DNA from: Bacilli bacterium
GTDB taxonomy: Bacteria > Bacillota_I > Bacilli_A > ML615J-28 > CAG-313
DNA: 25,172 bases
Assembly: GCA_900752975.1 (NCBI GenBank)
Contig: CAADXH010000035.1
Coordinates: 1 to 25,172 of the forward strand
Direction: 5' to 3'
Shown: positions 1 to 7,695 of the stretch, piece after piece
How positions within the stretch are numbered: the first letter of the stretch is position 1
How the letters are laid out: each line of letters opens with the position of its first letter
Translations under genes and position numbers: made by a program
Notes under the pieces: generated by a model
The model's database searches: none
The model's input: the letters and a program-made list of their open reading frames with translations, nothing else
What the model was told of the DNA's origin: nothing

Positions 1-1
1 A

Positions 2-328
2 ATAAAAAGAGGATATAAAGACCTTGAGACTATCTTCCACACAGATCAAGGTACTATATATTCCTCAAAAGCTTTCAATAAGCTACATGAAGATTATACC
101 ATAAAAAGATCAATGAGTCGAGCAGGAACACCTACAGATAATCCTGTTATCTAATCTTTAAATGGATGGATTAAAAATTAATTATATAAAGATTTCAAAA
201 TATATTTTTCAGAAGATATTAATACAGCTATAAATGCCTATATTAAATATTTTAACACCCAAAAATTAGCTTATTCATTACAATATAAAATCCCTATTCA
301 GTATAGAACTGAACAGGGATTTAATTAA
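2..328 (+). pseudogene. 3' remnant of an IS3-family (IS150-like) transposase OrfB, with two in-frame stops
   Basis: Reading frame 2 encodes the C-terminal half of an rve/DDE integrase-type transposase. It contains an FHTDQGTIYSSKAF block, which holds the second catalytic Asp, then SMSRAGTPTDNPVI, where an intact IS3 transposase continues with Glu-Ser (the catalytic E of DDE). That Glu codon is TAA here (152-154). A second expected Glu in the following WIKN(E)L block is also TAA (179-181). The frame then stays open and recognisable (Y-F-N-x-x-K motif, terminal EQGFN) to TAA at 326-328. The 5' part lies outside the window, so full length is unknown. With the catalytic Glu replaced by a stop, the protein cannot be active. 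Family assignment is by motif; the exact IS name is not recognised. Confidence 0.85.
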
Positions 329-338
329 TACTTTTTTG

Positions 339-363
339 TGTCTACTTTTTCTTGACTATTTCA
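339..363 (+). mobile_element. Probable right terminal inverted repeat of the IS3-type element
   Basis: About 10 bp after the transposase remnant comes a 25-bp stretch beginning TGTCTAC and ending GACTATTTCA. It has the TG...CA-ended layout typical of IS3-group termini. The stop codon of the convergent lipoprotein gene starts at 368, so the element ends only about 4 bp from that gene. The left end is off the window, so the inverted repeat partner and target duplication cannot be checked here. Confidence 0.5.
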
Positions 364-367
364 GTAA

Positions 368-2224
368 CTATGCCTTTTTCTCAATTACATATGCGATATT
401 ACGCCAAGTATTTTTAATAACACTTACACTATATTCACAATATACATTAGGAACATTCGGATCATTACATACAATATATAATACGTTGTTAATGTACTTA
501 TAACCGATTGCGACGATTAAGTGACCATTAGTATAGTAATTCTTTTCAGTTGATGTCATTTGTCCTTTAACACTTAAGCCACATGGTCCTACAGTTGCAA
601 GATGGCTCACAAGTTCTTCTACTGAGTACATTCTCGCTACATATGCGTCATAACCAAATGATGACATACCTACAGTATTGTACACCCAGTTTCCGAAAAT
701 GCCCGAATTATATTCTTTAAACTTATAAGCAATATAGCGATGTTCATATGTATCATAACTACTAAAGTTTTCACCCATATATTTTAATAACATAGTTGAA
801 GTTGTAGGACTACAAATGCTATTGCCTATTGTTGGCACAGCTCCTTGATACAATCTAGGCACTTGATAAACTACTTCTTTAGGTAAATTACTAATATCAA
901 CATTATAAGTGTAATTAGGATTCTTAAGAGCGAATGATACAAGTGACAAACGTGGAGAATCAACATTAGCACTAGTTCTTCTAAGAACTACTTTATATTT
1001 TATTCCCTCACCAAACTTATTGTTTAAAACCATTACTTCATCATCCGATAATTTAATCAAACTATTTTGTTGATCATAACACTTATTTTCAAGTCCAAAT
1101 CCCCATGGGTAATATGTAATATAATCGCTCCATACTCCATTAACTTTCACTTTAACAAATAGTTCAACTGTTGCGGCTGTAGATGAAACTGCTGCCCAAG
1201 ATGCAACAAGGGATGTAAAACCAATTGTTGGCATTTCATTTGATTCATAATTTCCCTCAAGAGCATCATCAATAAGAACTAATTTATTATTATCAAGCAT
1301 AACATTATTAAAATTAATTTCGTCATAATTATAAGCACGATCTATTATTTGATGACTTTTTGTCATAAATTCAGCCTTTGGAACTTCTACTTCAAAATCA
1401 ATACTCATTTCTTCATCTCCTACTTTTAAGGTTACCGTTAAGATAACTATTGTTGTTTCACTTTGAGGGTGAACTAATCCAGATATTTCAATAACTTTAT
1501 CGTTGCTTGAAACCCAGCTAATTTCTACGCCATTTGGTAATACTGGATACATAAAATATTTTATGTCCGAACTAGCTTGATTAGGTATTTCTATTTTATC
1601 CATTGATAAAGCTAATAATTCTTGCGCAGTGTATTTTATTACCTTAATACTATATTCTTTAGTTATACTAATATTAGAATATATGAAAGTTGCCGATAAA
1701 GTACCAACTTGATCAACATTAGAACGTTTAAGCGTACCATCATGCCAAATTATTAACGGAGTTTTAGATATCCACTGAATAGTTACATCGTCTAGTGATT
1801 TAGGAAGTTTTATATTTTCACTAGTTTCCGCAGGTAAAATTAAGCCTTTAATTTTTGCTTCAACATATTCACGTTTTCTTTCATCCGAATTATCGGCTAA
1901 AACTATTACTTTAAAAGTTTTTGTCTTAACAACTTGTCCTAAAGACAAAACAACTGATAAAGTAACTTCAGTATTTTCATTTGGTAAAGTTACTCTACCA
2001 TCACTTGAAATGATTTCCTCATTAGACGAGCTCCAAACCGCATTTACATCATCATACTTAGTTAGCAAATCTAAATCTGTTTGAGTAGTTTCTGGTAATA
2101 CAATTGTATCGTAGGCAGTTTGAACCTTTTTAGTATCATTATTTTCAGTTGTTTGATTACATCCTATTAAAATTAACCCCATTAATACTATAAATATAGG
2201 GCAAATTCTTTTAATTATATTCAT
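368..2224 (-). CDS. Lipoprotein with Ig-like repeats and a C39-like cysteine peptidase domain
   Basis: The 618-aa precursor starts with a lipoprotein signal peptide (K/R, hydrophobic stretch, lipobox L-I-G-C22), so it should be anchored on the outer face of the membrane. Residues about 28-285 hold three diverged bacterial Ig-like units, recognisable by repeated V/I-W-x-S-S/K...I-x-x-x-G-x-V/L patterns (atrophied Big-type). Residues about 290-440 look like the beta-rich domain that often precedes C39-like peptidases (SLVASWAAVS, then WSDYITYYPWGF). Residues about 450-618 resemble Peptidase_C39_2: Cys471 in SICSPTT, His568 in NGHLIVAIGY, and Asp588 in CNDPN form a plausible catalytic triad. The start is supported by GAGGTG at 2230-2235. 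The substrate is unknown; cleavage of surface peptides or peptidoglycan peptides is possible but not shown. The IS remnant abuts the 3' end, but the C39 fold looks complete. Confidence 0.82.
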   Translation of the reverse strand: MNIIKRICPIFIVLMGLILIGCNQTTENNDTKKVQTAYDTIVLPETTQTDLDLLTKYDDVNAVWSSSNEEIISSDGRVTLPNENTEVTLSVVLSLGQVVKTKTFKVIVLADNSDERKREYVEAKIKGLILPAETSENIKLPKSLDDVTIQWISKTPLIIWHDGTLKRSNVDQVGTLSATFIYSNISITKEYSIKVIKYTAQELLALSMDKIEIPNQASSDIKYFMYPVLPNGVEISWVSSNDKVIEISGLVHPQSETTIVILTVTLKVGDEEMSIDFEVEVPKAEFMTKSHQIIDRAYNYDEINFNNVMLDNNKLVLIDDALEGNYESNEMPTIGFTSLVASWAAVSSTAATVELFVKVKVNGVWSDYITYYPWGFGLENKCYDQQNSLIKLSDDEVMVLNNKFGEGIKYKVVLRRTSANVDSPRLSLVSFALKNPNYTYNVDISNLPKEVVYQVPRLYQGAVPTIGNSICSPTTSTMLLKYMGENFSSYDTYEHRYIAYKFKEYNSGIFGNWVYNTVGMSSFGYDAYVARMYSVEELVSHLATVGPCGLSVKGQMTSTEKNYYTNGHLIVAIGYKYINNVLYIVCNDPNVPNVYCEYSVSVIKNTWRNIAYVIEKKA

Positions 2225-2246
2225 AATTTCACCTCATCTATAATAT

Positions 2247-2255
2247 ATTATACCA
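2247..2255 (-). promoter_or_regulatory. Extended -10 promoter for the C39 lipoprotein gene
   Basis: On the minus strand the sequence reads TGGTATAAT, a consensus extended -10 element. It lies just upstream of the SD (2230-2235) and start (2224). No good -35 is visible 17 bp further upstream, which is tolerated by extended -10 promoters. The predicted leader is short, about 15 nt. Confidence 0.55.
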
Positions 2256-2326
2256 TAGATAGCCTTCAACCACTAAGATTTTGCGTATAAAGTTAATTTT
2301 TATGAATTTATTATTTTTCATTTTAC

Positions 2327-2355
2327 TTGACTTATTGTGCAATATATTATATAAT
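2327..2355 (+). promoter_or_regulatory. Strong sigma-A promoter for tRNA-Cys
   Basis: TTGACT at 2327-2332 and TATAAT at 2350-2355 are separated by exactly 17 bp, a near-consensus housekeeping promoter. Transcription would start around 2362, a few bases before the tRNA 5' end at 2369. Confidence 0.8.
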
Positions 2356-2368
2356 ATTTCAGTCTAAT

Positions 2369-2442
2369 GGCTCTGTAGCCAAGCGGTAAGGCGTGGGTCT
2401 GCAACACCCTGATCGCCGGTTCAAATCCGGCCGGAGCCTCCA
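2369..2442 (+). tRNA. tRNA-Cys (anticodon GCA)
   Basis: The 74-nt cloverleaf has an encoded CCA. The acceptor stem is GGCTCTG/CGGAGCC (one G-U pair), followed by a D-arm GCC/GGC, an anticodon loop CTGCAAC with GCA at 2401-2403, a T-arm GCCGG/CCGGC with TTCAAAT loop, discriminator T and CCA at 2440-2442. The top pair of the anticodon stem (positions 27-43; bases 2394 and 2410) is a T-T mismatch; the other four pairs are sound. The gene stands alone, with the Mn riboswitch unit starting 20-60 bp downstream. Confidence 0.95.
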
Positions 2443-2461
2443 TTATTCAAAAATAGTTTTA

Positions 2462-2470
2462 TGATATAAT
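2462..2470 (+). promoter_or_regulatory. Extended -10 promoter of the Mn-riboswitch/ATPase transcript
   Basis: TGATATAAT matches TGnTATAAT exactly and lies about 30 bp upstream of the riboswitch aptamer. No convincing -35 is visible; the matching position falls at the 3' end of the tRNA gene. Confidence 0.6.
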
Positions 2471-2500
2471 ATTTATCTAGAATTATAAAAATTATAAAAT

Positions 2501-2597
2501 CCAAAGGGGAGTAGCACAAGACTTGATCTTGGCTTAGTTTCGTCATCACGATTAACAATCCGGAACTAAGATTCACTTGAGAAATGCAAGACCTTTA
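2501..2597 (+). ncRNA. yybP-ykoY family manganese riboswitch
   Basis: The segment contains the two hallmark internal-loop sequences of the yybP-ykoY family (Rfam RF00080): AAAGGGGAGTAGC at 2503-2515 and GAGAAATGCAAGACCTTT at about 2579-2596. P1 can form between AAAGG (2503-2507) and CCTTT (2592-2596). A long hairpin forms from CTTAGTTTC (2533-2541) and GGAACTAAG (2562-2570), and its loop begins with the characteristic CGTCATCACG. The 3' strand of P1 overlaps the 5' arm of the following terminator. Metal binding that stabilises P1 should therefore block termination and switch the ATPase on, as known for Mn2+-sensing members. The family assignment rests on conserved sequence and pairing seen by eye. 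Confidence 0.93.
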
Positions 2598-2629
2598 TTC
2601 TATTTTAGAATAATGGTCTTTTTATTTTT
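2588..2629 (+). terminator. Riboswitch expression-platform intrinsic terminator
   Basis: AAGACC (2588-2593) pairs with GGTCTT (2615-2620), and TTATTCTA (2595-2602) pairs with TAGAATAA (2606-2613). This gives a hairpin interrupted by one T-T mismatch and followed by TTTATTTTT. Its 5' arm shares bases 2592-2593 and neighbours with the aptamer P1, so aptamer and terminator are mutually exclusive. Confidence 0.88.
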
Positions 2630-2650
2630 ACTATTTTTTAGGAGGAAACT

Positions 2651-5290
2651 ATGAATCTAAACAGAACCTATCAAGAAATTATTGATGAACTAGCATCAAA
2701 TCAAACCACCGGTTTAAGCGAAAATGAAGCCTTAAAACGACGAGAAAAATATGGATTAAATGAACTAGCATCAAAAAAGAAAACACCTTTTATTCTTAAA
2801 TTTTTCTCTCAGTTTGCGGACTTCTTAGTTATTATTTTGATTATTGCGGCACTACTATCAATTATAGTAGACCCTACAGCCTGGATTGAAGAAAAAGGTT
2901 GGATTGAGACATTAATTATTATTGTTGTCATTTTAATCAATGCTTTCGTCGGAACAGTTCAAGAAAATAATGCTGAAAAGTCACTTGATGCATTAAAGAA
3001 AATGAGCACACCTCAAACAAAGGTAATTCGAGACGGTAAACTAATTACAATTAATTCCAACGAGCTCGTACCAGGCGACATTTTCTACATTGAGGCTGGA
3101 GATTTTGTGCCTGCAGATGCAAGAATAATTCAAGCAACTAATTTATTGGTTGATGAAAGCGCCCTTACTGGTGAATCAGTACCAGTTGTTAAAACTAATG
3201 ATATAATTGGAAAAGAAAGCCCATCATTAGGTGATATGGTAAATTGCTTATTCTCATCTACTTATGTAACAAATGGAAAAGGATACGCTATCGTTACTAG
3301 TATTGGAATGGGCACTGAAATTGGAAAAATTGCCGAAGCTTTAATGAATACTGATGAACTCGAAACACCGCTTCAAAAAAGGCTTACTCAAATTGGAAAA
3401 GTAATCGGCATTATGTGCATTGCAATTTGTGTTGTTGTATTTGCCTTAGAATTCACCGAAAGTCTTTTAAAAGGTGAACACGAATGGTTAAATGCCTTAA
3501 AAACCGCTACTGCACTTGCGGTGGCAGCCATCCCAGAAGGCCTTGCCACGATTGTTACAGTTGTACTTGCAATAGGTGTACAAAAAATGGCTAAACAAAA
3601 GGCTATAGTGAAAAAACTACCTGCTGTAGAAACACTAGGATGTGCGAGTGTTATTTGTTCTGATAAAACAGGTACATTAACTCAAAATAAAATGACCGTA
3701 GTAAAACTTTATAATACTAAGATTAAAAATATTGATAGCGAGTTAACTTATGAAGAATCAAAAATGCTGGAATTTTTTGCTTTATGTACTGATGCTTCAT
3801 ATGAAATAGTTGATGGAAAAGAAAAGAAAATAGGGGATCCAACCGAAATAGCTCTTCTAATTGCGAAAAACAAATATGTAAAAAAGCCTGAATTTAACGG
3901 CTACACTAGATGTGCAGATATTCCTTTCGACTCAGACCGTAAATTAATGAGCGTAATTTACCCATATTTTGGCAAATATATTGTAATAACAAAGGGTGCA
4001 CCTGATGTTATTATACGAATATCAAAAAATGGCAATCTAACGACTGCTATTGAAGCTAATAACCAAATGGCTGAAATGGCCCTTCGTGTTCTTGGAGTTG
4101 GCTATAAAATAATCGATGAGCTTCCACTTGATTTAACTCCAGCTGCCATTGAGAATAATTTAGAATTTTTAGGCCTTGTTGGCATGATTGACCCCGCTAG
4201 ACCTGAGGTAAAAGAAGCAATTCGCGTTGCTTCTAGTGCCGGCATTAAAACAATAATGATTACAGGTGATCATATTTTAACAGCGAAAGCAATTGCCAAA
4301 GAACTTAACATTTTACATGATGGAGATTTAGCTATTTCTAGTAAAGAGTTAGCTGCTTTAAGTGATGAAGAACTTTATAATAATATTGAAAAATATACTG
4401 TTTATGCCCGTGTAGCCCCTGAAGATAAGGTTAGAATTGTTGAAACATGGCAAAAGAAAGGTAAAATAGTAGCAATGACCGGTGATGGAGTAAATGATTC
4501 ACCAGCACTTAAAAAAGCTGATATAGGTTGTGCAATGGGTATTACAGGTACTGATGTTGCTAAAGAAGCTGCTGATATTGTCCTTGTCGATGATAATTTT
4601 AGTACTATTGTAACTGCCGTTAAAGAAGGTCGAGGAATTTATGATAATATTAGAAAAGTTGTACATTACTTATTGTCTAGTAATATTGGTGAAGTTCTTA
4701 CAATTTTCCTAGCTTCTTTAATTTCGCTGATTGTTCCATCTATTAATTTTGGAATTCCTCTAGTTGCGACTCACCTATTGTGGATTAACTTAATCACTGA
4801 CAGTTTACCTGCCTTTGCTCTCGGCACTGAGCTTCCTGAATCAGAAATTATGAATGAACCTCCAAGAAAAAGAGATGAAAGTTTCTTCTCAAATGGACTT
4901 GGATTAAGAATAATTTTACAAGGTATTATGGTAGGTGCACTAGCTTTAGGTTCATATGCAATTGGTAACTTTATTGGTAGTGGTACTGATGCAACAAAAC
5001 ATGCAATAGGACAAACAATGGCATTTTTAACCTTATCAAGTTCACAATTGTTCCACTCCTTTAATATTAAATCACACAAAACAATCTTTAGTAAGTCAAC
5101 ATTTAATAACAAGTTTTTGATTATATCATTCCTACTTGGTATGATTCTTCAAATTCTAATTTGTTATACTCCAGGATTGAATTCCGCTTTTAATCTTGTT
5201 GCTTTAGATCCACTTCATTTATTAATTGCTATAGGTCTTGGAGCCACAACAATTATATTTAGCGAAGTAGGAAAGTTAATTAAAAAATAA
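2651..5290 (+). CDS. P2A-type cation-transporting ATPase, probable Mn2+ (or Ca2+) exporter
   Basis: The 879-aa protein has the full P2A (SERCA/PacL-like) layout. There is an N-terminal cation ATPase region (1-60), TM pairs around 50-75 and 85-103, an actuator domain with TGES (173-176), M4 with AAIPEGL (293-298), and the phosphorylation motif DKTGTLT with Asp338. A nucleotide-binding domain and a hinge MTGDGVNDSPALKKAD follow, then the C-terminal membrane domain. M5 keeps the S-N-I-G-E motif and M6 keeps N-L-I-T-D, the metal-liganding residues of this class. M8 lacks an obvious acidic ligand, which fits a single-site pump. SD AGGAGG lies just before the start. The Mn riboswitch directly upstream argues for Mn2+ efflux in vivo, as for other riboswitch-controlled P2A pumps; Ca2+ transport remains possible from sequence alone. 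Confidence 0.93.
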   Translation: MNLNRTYQEIIDELASNQTTGLSENEALKRREKYGLNELASKKKTPFILKFFSQFADFLVIILIIAALLSIIVDPTAWIEEKGWIETLIIIVVILINAFVGTVQENNAEKSLDALKKMSTPQTKVIRDGKLITINSNELVPGDIFYIEAGDFVPADARIIQATNLLVDESALTGESVPVVKTNDIIGKESPSLGDMVNCLFSSTYVTNGKGYAIVTSIGMGTEIGKIAEALMNTDELETPLQKRLTQIGKVIGIMCIAICVVVFALEFTESLLKGEHEWLNALKTATALAVAAIPEGLATIVTVVLAIGVQKMAKQKAIVKKLPAVETLGCASVICSDKTGTLTQNKMTVVKLYNTKIKNIDSELTYEESKMLEFFALCTDASYEIVDGKEKKIGDPTEIALLIAKNKYVKKPEFNGYTRCADIPFDSDRKLMSVIYPYFGKYIVITKGAPDVIIRISKNGNLTTAIEANNQMAEMALRVLGVGYKIIDELPLDLTPAAIENNLEFLGLVGMIDPARPEVKEAIRVASSAGIKTIMITGDHILTAKAIAKELNILHDGDLAISSKELAALSDEELYNNIEKYTVYARVAPEDKVRIVETWQKKGKIVAMTGDGVNDSPALKKADIGCAMGITGTDVAKEAADIVLVDDNFSTIVTAVKEGRGIYDNIRKVVHYLLSSNIGEVLTIFLASLISLIVPSINFGIPLVATHLLWINLITDSLPAFALGTELPESEIMNEPPRKRDESFFSNGLGLRIILQGIMVGALALGSYAIGNFIGSGTDATKHAIGQTMAFLTLSSSQLFHSFNIKSHKTIFSKSTFNNKFLIISFLLGMILQILICYTPGLNSAFNLVALDPLHLLIAIGLGATTIIFSEVGKLIKK

Positions 5291-5333
5291 AAAAATATCA
5301 CTTCATACTCAGTATGAAGTGATTTTATTTTTT
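5291..5333 (+). terminator. Bidirectional terminator between the ATPase and endonuclease genes
   Basis: A perfect 12-bp stem ATCACTTCATAC (5297-5308) / GTATGAAGTGAT (5312-5323) with a TCA loop is followed by TTTTATTTTTTTT on the plus strand. It is preceded by an A-rich run, which becomes the U-run for minus-strand transcripts. It therefore serves the ATPase gene and the convergent endonuclease gene, which ends at 5389. Confidence 0.92.
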
Positions 5334-5388
5334 TTGTATAAAGATTTTATAGAACCGATCTTATGAATATCAATTTAACTAATCAATT

Positions 5389-6747
5389 TTATCCCCAAAT
5401 TGCATCTGCAAATTCTGGGTAATCTATAAACGGATTACGATTACCTTGAATTGTATAAATATAGTCATTACGATGCTTTTCGTGTGGACTAACTGGATCT
5501 AATTTGTTCCAACTAATTAATAATTCTTGTGATTGAGCTATGCTCTTAAATGAATAATTATCAGATTCACTATAACGGGTCATTAAATAGAATATAATTC
5601 TAGCAACATCGCCTTTATACTCATCTTTAGGTGTATAATATGATGTACCTACACCAAATTTTTTATTACCTCTACTACTATTTACACCAGGGTCACATGG
5701 TCTTATGTGATGTAAATCGGCACCAGCACCTGATGTCTTAAACCAACCTAGGCTTTGAGCCCATACATGTTCACGATTCCAAATATTCCTATTACTAGTC
5801 TTTTTAATTGATTCTGCAGTATAGAATAGTAACATATTACTAGAATTATTAGGATCTTGGTCAGCGTTTTGTAAATATGTCTTACAATCAGCATACGAAG
5901 TGACTTTCTTATGAGTACTTGTAATTAATGTTCTTAGACCTTTTTTAAGAGCAGTTCCAGTTAAGCCTTCAACTGATTTATAATAGGCACTAAGTTCAAT
6001 AGGTAGAGTACCACCGCCACCACCGCCTTGTCCAGATTTAACTGTAAAATTAACAGGGCTTGCTGATGCAGAGTTTAAATATTCTTTGCCATCACCCTTT
6101 GCCATAACAGTTATTTTATAAACACCATCTTTATATGCTGAAACATCAAAAGTTTTAGTGTTAATATTGCTATTTAAATCTGCACTAGTTACTTCTTTAT
6201 TAGATGAATCACTAATAATTACTTTATATCCTAAAGCATTATTAACTTTATTGAATTTAACAGTTAAAGTTTCATTGTTGAGAGTTGCAGAAAGTCCAGT
6301 TGGAGTACTTAATTTAACAGGATCTTTTTGAGCTCCATTTGCAATTTTGAATAAAACTCTTTCAGAAGTAATAGAATTATAAATAGTAGTACCATTTCCA
6401 ATAGCTTGTACTGTCACATAATAAGTTCCATTATCAAGGTCTTTTTGTTCATAACTTACTGAATTATCTTCAGCACTTACATTAGTTTTAACGACCATTT
6501 CATTATGGGAATTATAAATTTTAACGCTATAACTTGTAGCTTTATCTACTTGTTCAAAACTAACATAAATCATTGTTTCAGTTACTTCAGCACTTAAATT
6601 AGTAGGCACACTTAAATTAATAACATCTATTTCCTCATTTTCGTGTCCGCCAATTTCAGATCCGCCACCGGTATTTACACAACTTACAAATGTGCAAAAT
6701 ACTAAAGCAATAATAGCTATAAATAGTGCTTTTACTTTTTTAAACAT
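5389..6747 (-). CDS. Lipoprotein endonuclease I (EndA/Bsn family) with fibronectin-like repeats
   Basis: The 452-aa precursor begins with a lipoprotein signal peptide (FCTFVSC, Cys about residue 23). Two beta-sandwich repeats at about 47-135 and 143-235 each start with L-S-x-P-T-x-L-S-A and look like fibronectin type III-type domains. A glycine-rich linker (six Gly in a row, about 239-246) leads to a C-terminal endonuclease I domain (about 255-452). Diagnostic motifs there are N-R-E-H-V-W (324-329), GADLHHIRP (342-350, catalytic His region) and N-S-S-R-G-N-K-K-F-G. The family consists of secreted, non-specific DNA/RNA nucleases used for nutrient scavenging or clearing extracellular DNA. Surface anchoring is inferred from the lipobox. 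GAGGT precedes the start. Confidence 0.9.
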   Translation of the reverse strand: MFKKVKALFIAIIALVFCTFVSCVNTGGGSEIGGHENEEIDVINLSVPTNLSAEVTETMIYVSFEQVDKATSYSVKIYNSHNEMVVKTNVSAEDNSVSYEQKDLDNGTYYVTVQAIGNGTTIYNSITSERVLFKIANGAQKDPVKLSTPTGLSATLNNETLTVKFNKVNNALGYKVIISDSSNKEVTSADLNSNINTKTFDVSAYKDGVYKITVMAKGDGKEYLNSASASPVNFTVKSGQGGGGGGTLPIELSAYYKSVEGLTGTALKKGLRTLITSTHKKVTSYADCKTYLQNADQDPNNSSNMLLFYTAESIKKTSNRNIWNREHVWAQSLGWFKTSGAGADLHHIRPCDPGVNSSRGNKKFGVGTSYYTPKDEYKGDVARIIFYLMTRYSESDNYSFKSIAQSQELLISWNKLDPVSPHEKHRNDYIYTIQGNRNPFIDYPEFADAIWG

Positions 6748-6773
6748 AACATTTTACCTCAATTCTTTCTATT

Positions 6774-6802
6774 ATTATACAATTTTTTTATTTTAATCGC
6801 AA
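6774..6802 (-). promoter_or_regulatory. Sigma-A promoter of the endonuclease gene
   Basis: On the minus strand TTGCGA (6797-6802) and TATAAT (6774-6779) are 17 bp apart. The -35 directly abuts the stop codon of the upstream pseudouridine synthase gene (6803-6805). The nuclease therefore has its own promoter, although no terminator separates it from the upstream gene. Confidence 0.7.
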
Positions 6803-7660
6803 TTAATATACAAGTTTATTCATTTCATTTGGCATATTTGACACTATAGAAATTATATTATTACTCTCAGGATGACAAAATGATACTTTATAACAATGTA
6901 ACATAATTCTTGAAGCCTTAATTTTACTACCATACTTGATATCACCAATTATTGGATGATTAATATATGCCAAATGGACTCTTATTTGATGAGTTCTACC
7001 AGTTTTTATTGTGACTCTAACTAATGATATGTTTTTATTATGGCATATTGTTTCAAATTTAGTAAGAGCAGGTTTACCTGTTTTAGAAACTATCATTGTA
7101 TTATTTAGGTGACGATTATTTCCAATTGGAGCATTAATCATACCATTACTTTCTGTTATTCCTTCAACTACTGCTAAATATTCTTTTTGTATGTTTTTTT
7201 CTTCAAATTGAGCAGAAACATATGCTAAAGTAATCATATCTTTACAGTAGACCAGACACCCAGTCGTTTCAATGTCTAAACGATGAGCAGTATACGCCAT
7301 TGTCGTTTCTCCCCTATCTAAAAGATAACTATTAACCATGTCTGTAATTGTTACTTTTAATGGATTTTCATCGTATATTACATACCCTAATGGTTTGTTA
7401 ATTACTAATAAATAATTATCTTCATATAATACTTCAAAATCATATTTACATTTTTTCACAATTCTATCTGAATATTTCGATAAATCAATATATAAATAAT
7501 CCCCATTTTTTAAAATGCTATTTCGTGTCAAAACTTTTTCGTTACTATAACATAAATTATTATCTATTAAGTAATTATATTTGTTTTTGCTCACTTTCAT
7601 GTGTTTAAACCAATCTAGCAAAGACAATTTCTCATGTATTTGAATTAAATAATATTCCAT
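6803..7660 (-). CDS. RluD/RluA-family 23S rRNA pseudouridine synthase
   Basis: The 285-aa protein has an N-terminal S4-like region (about 1-62; K-x-x-L-x-x-N-x-L-Y, then L-K-x-G-D-Y-L) and a PseudoU_synth_2 catalytic domain. The catalytic motif HRLDIETTG is at 126-134 with Asp129 as nucleophile. The domain also has INKPLGYVI (about 88-96) and the C-terminal GRTHQIRVHLAYINHPIIGD motif. The enzyme isomerises specific uridines in RNA, most likely 23S rRNA; the exact site cannot be told from sequence. The start is fixed by GAGGTG, which lies directly after the U-run of a hairpin (7676-7694), so this gene sits just behind a possible terminator. Confidence 0.92.
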   Translation of the reverse strand: MEYYLIQIHEKLSLLDWFKHMKVSKNKYNYLIDNNLCYSNEKVLTRNSILKNGDYLYIDLSKYSDRIVKKCKYDFEVLYEDNYLLVINKPLGYVIYDENPLKVTITDMVNSYLLDRGETTMAYTAHRLDIETTGCLVYCKDMITLAYVSAQFEEKNIQKEYLAVVEGITESNGMINAPIGNNRHLNNTMIVSKTGKPALTKFETICHNKNISLVRVTIKTGRTHQIRVHLAYINHPIIGDIKYGSKIKASRIMLHCYKVSFCHPESNNIISIVSNMPNEMNKLVY

Positions 7661-7671
7661 TTTTTCACCTC

Positions 7672-7694
7672 AAAAAATGGGGTATTACCCCATT
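7672..7694 (-). terminator. Hairpin with U-run between the SpoIIIAH-like and rluD-like genes
   Basis: On the minus strand AATGGGG / CCCCATT (up to 9 bp, tiny loop) is followed by TTTTTT and then immediately by the SD GAGGTG of the pseudouridine synthase gene. It begins next to the stop codon of the SpoIIIAH-like gene. It could act as a terminator or attenuator; with only 35 bp between the genes there is no room for a separate promoter after it. Confidence 0.7.
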
Positions 7695-7695
7695 A

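Noticed and set aside
152..181. Recoding of TAA as Glu in the transposase
   Set aside because: No other gene in the window needs TAA as a sense codon and most end with it; inactivating mutations are simpler.
4771..5112. Long minus-strand open frame inside the P2A ATPase gene
   Set aside because: It is antisense to a strongly conserved coding region, has no SD and its translation has no recognisable features.
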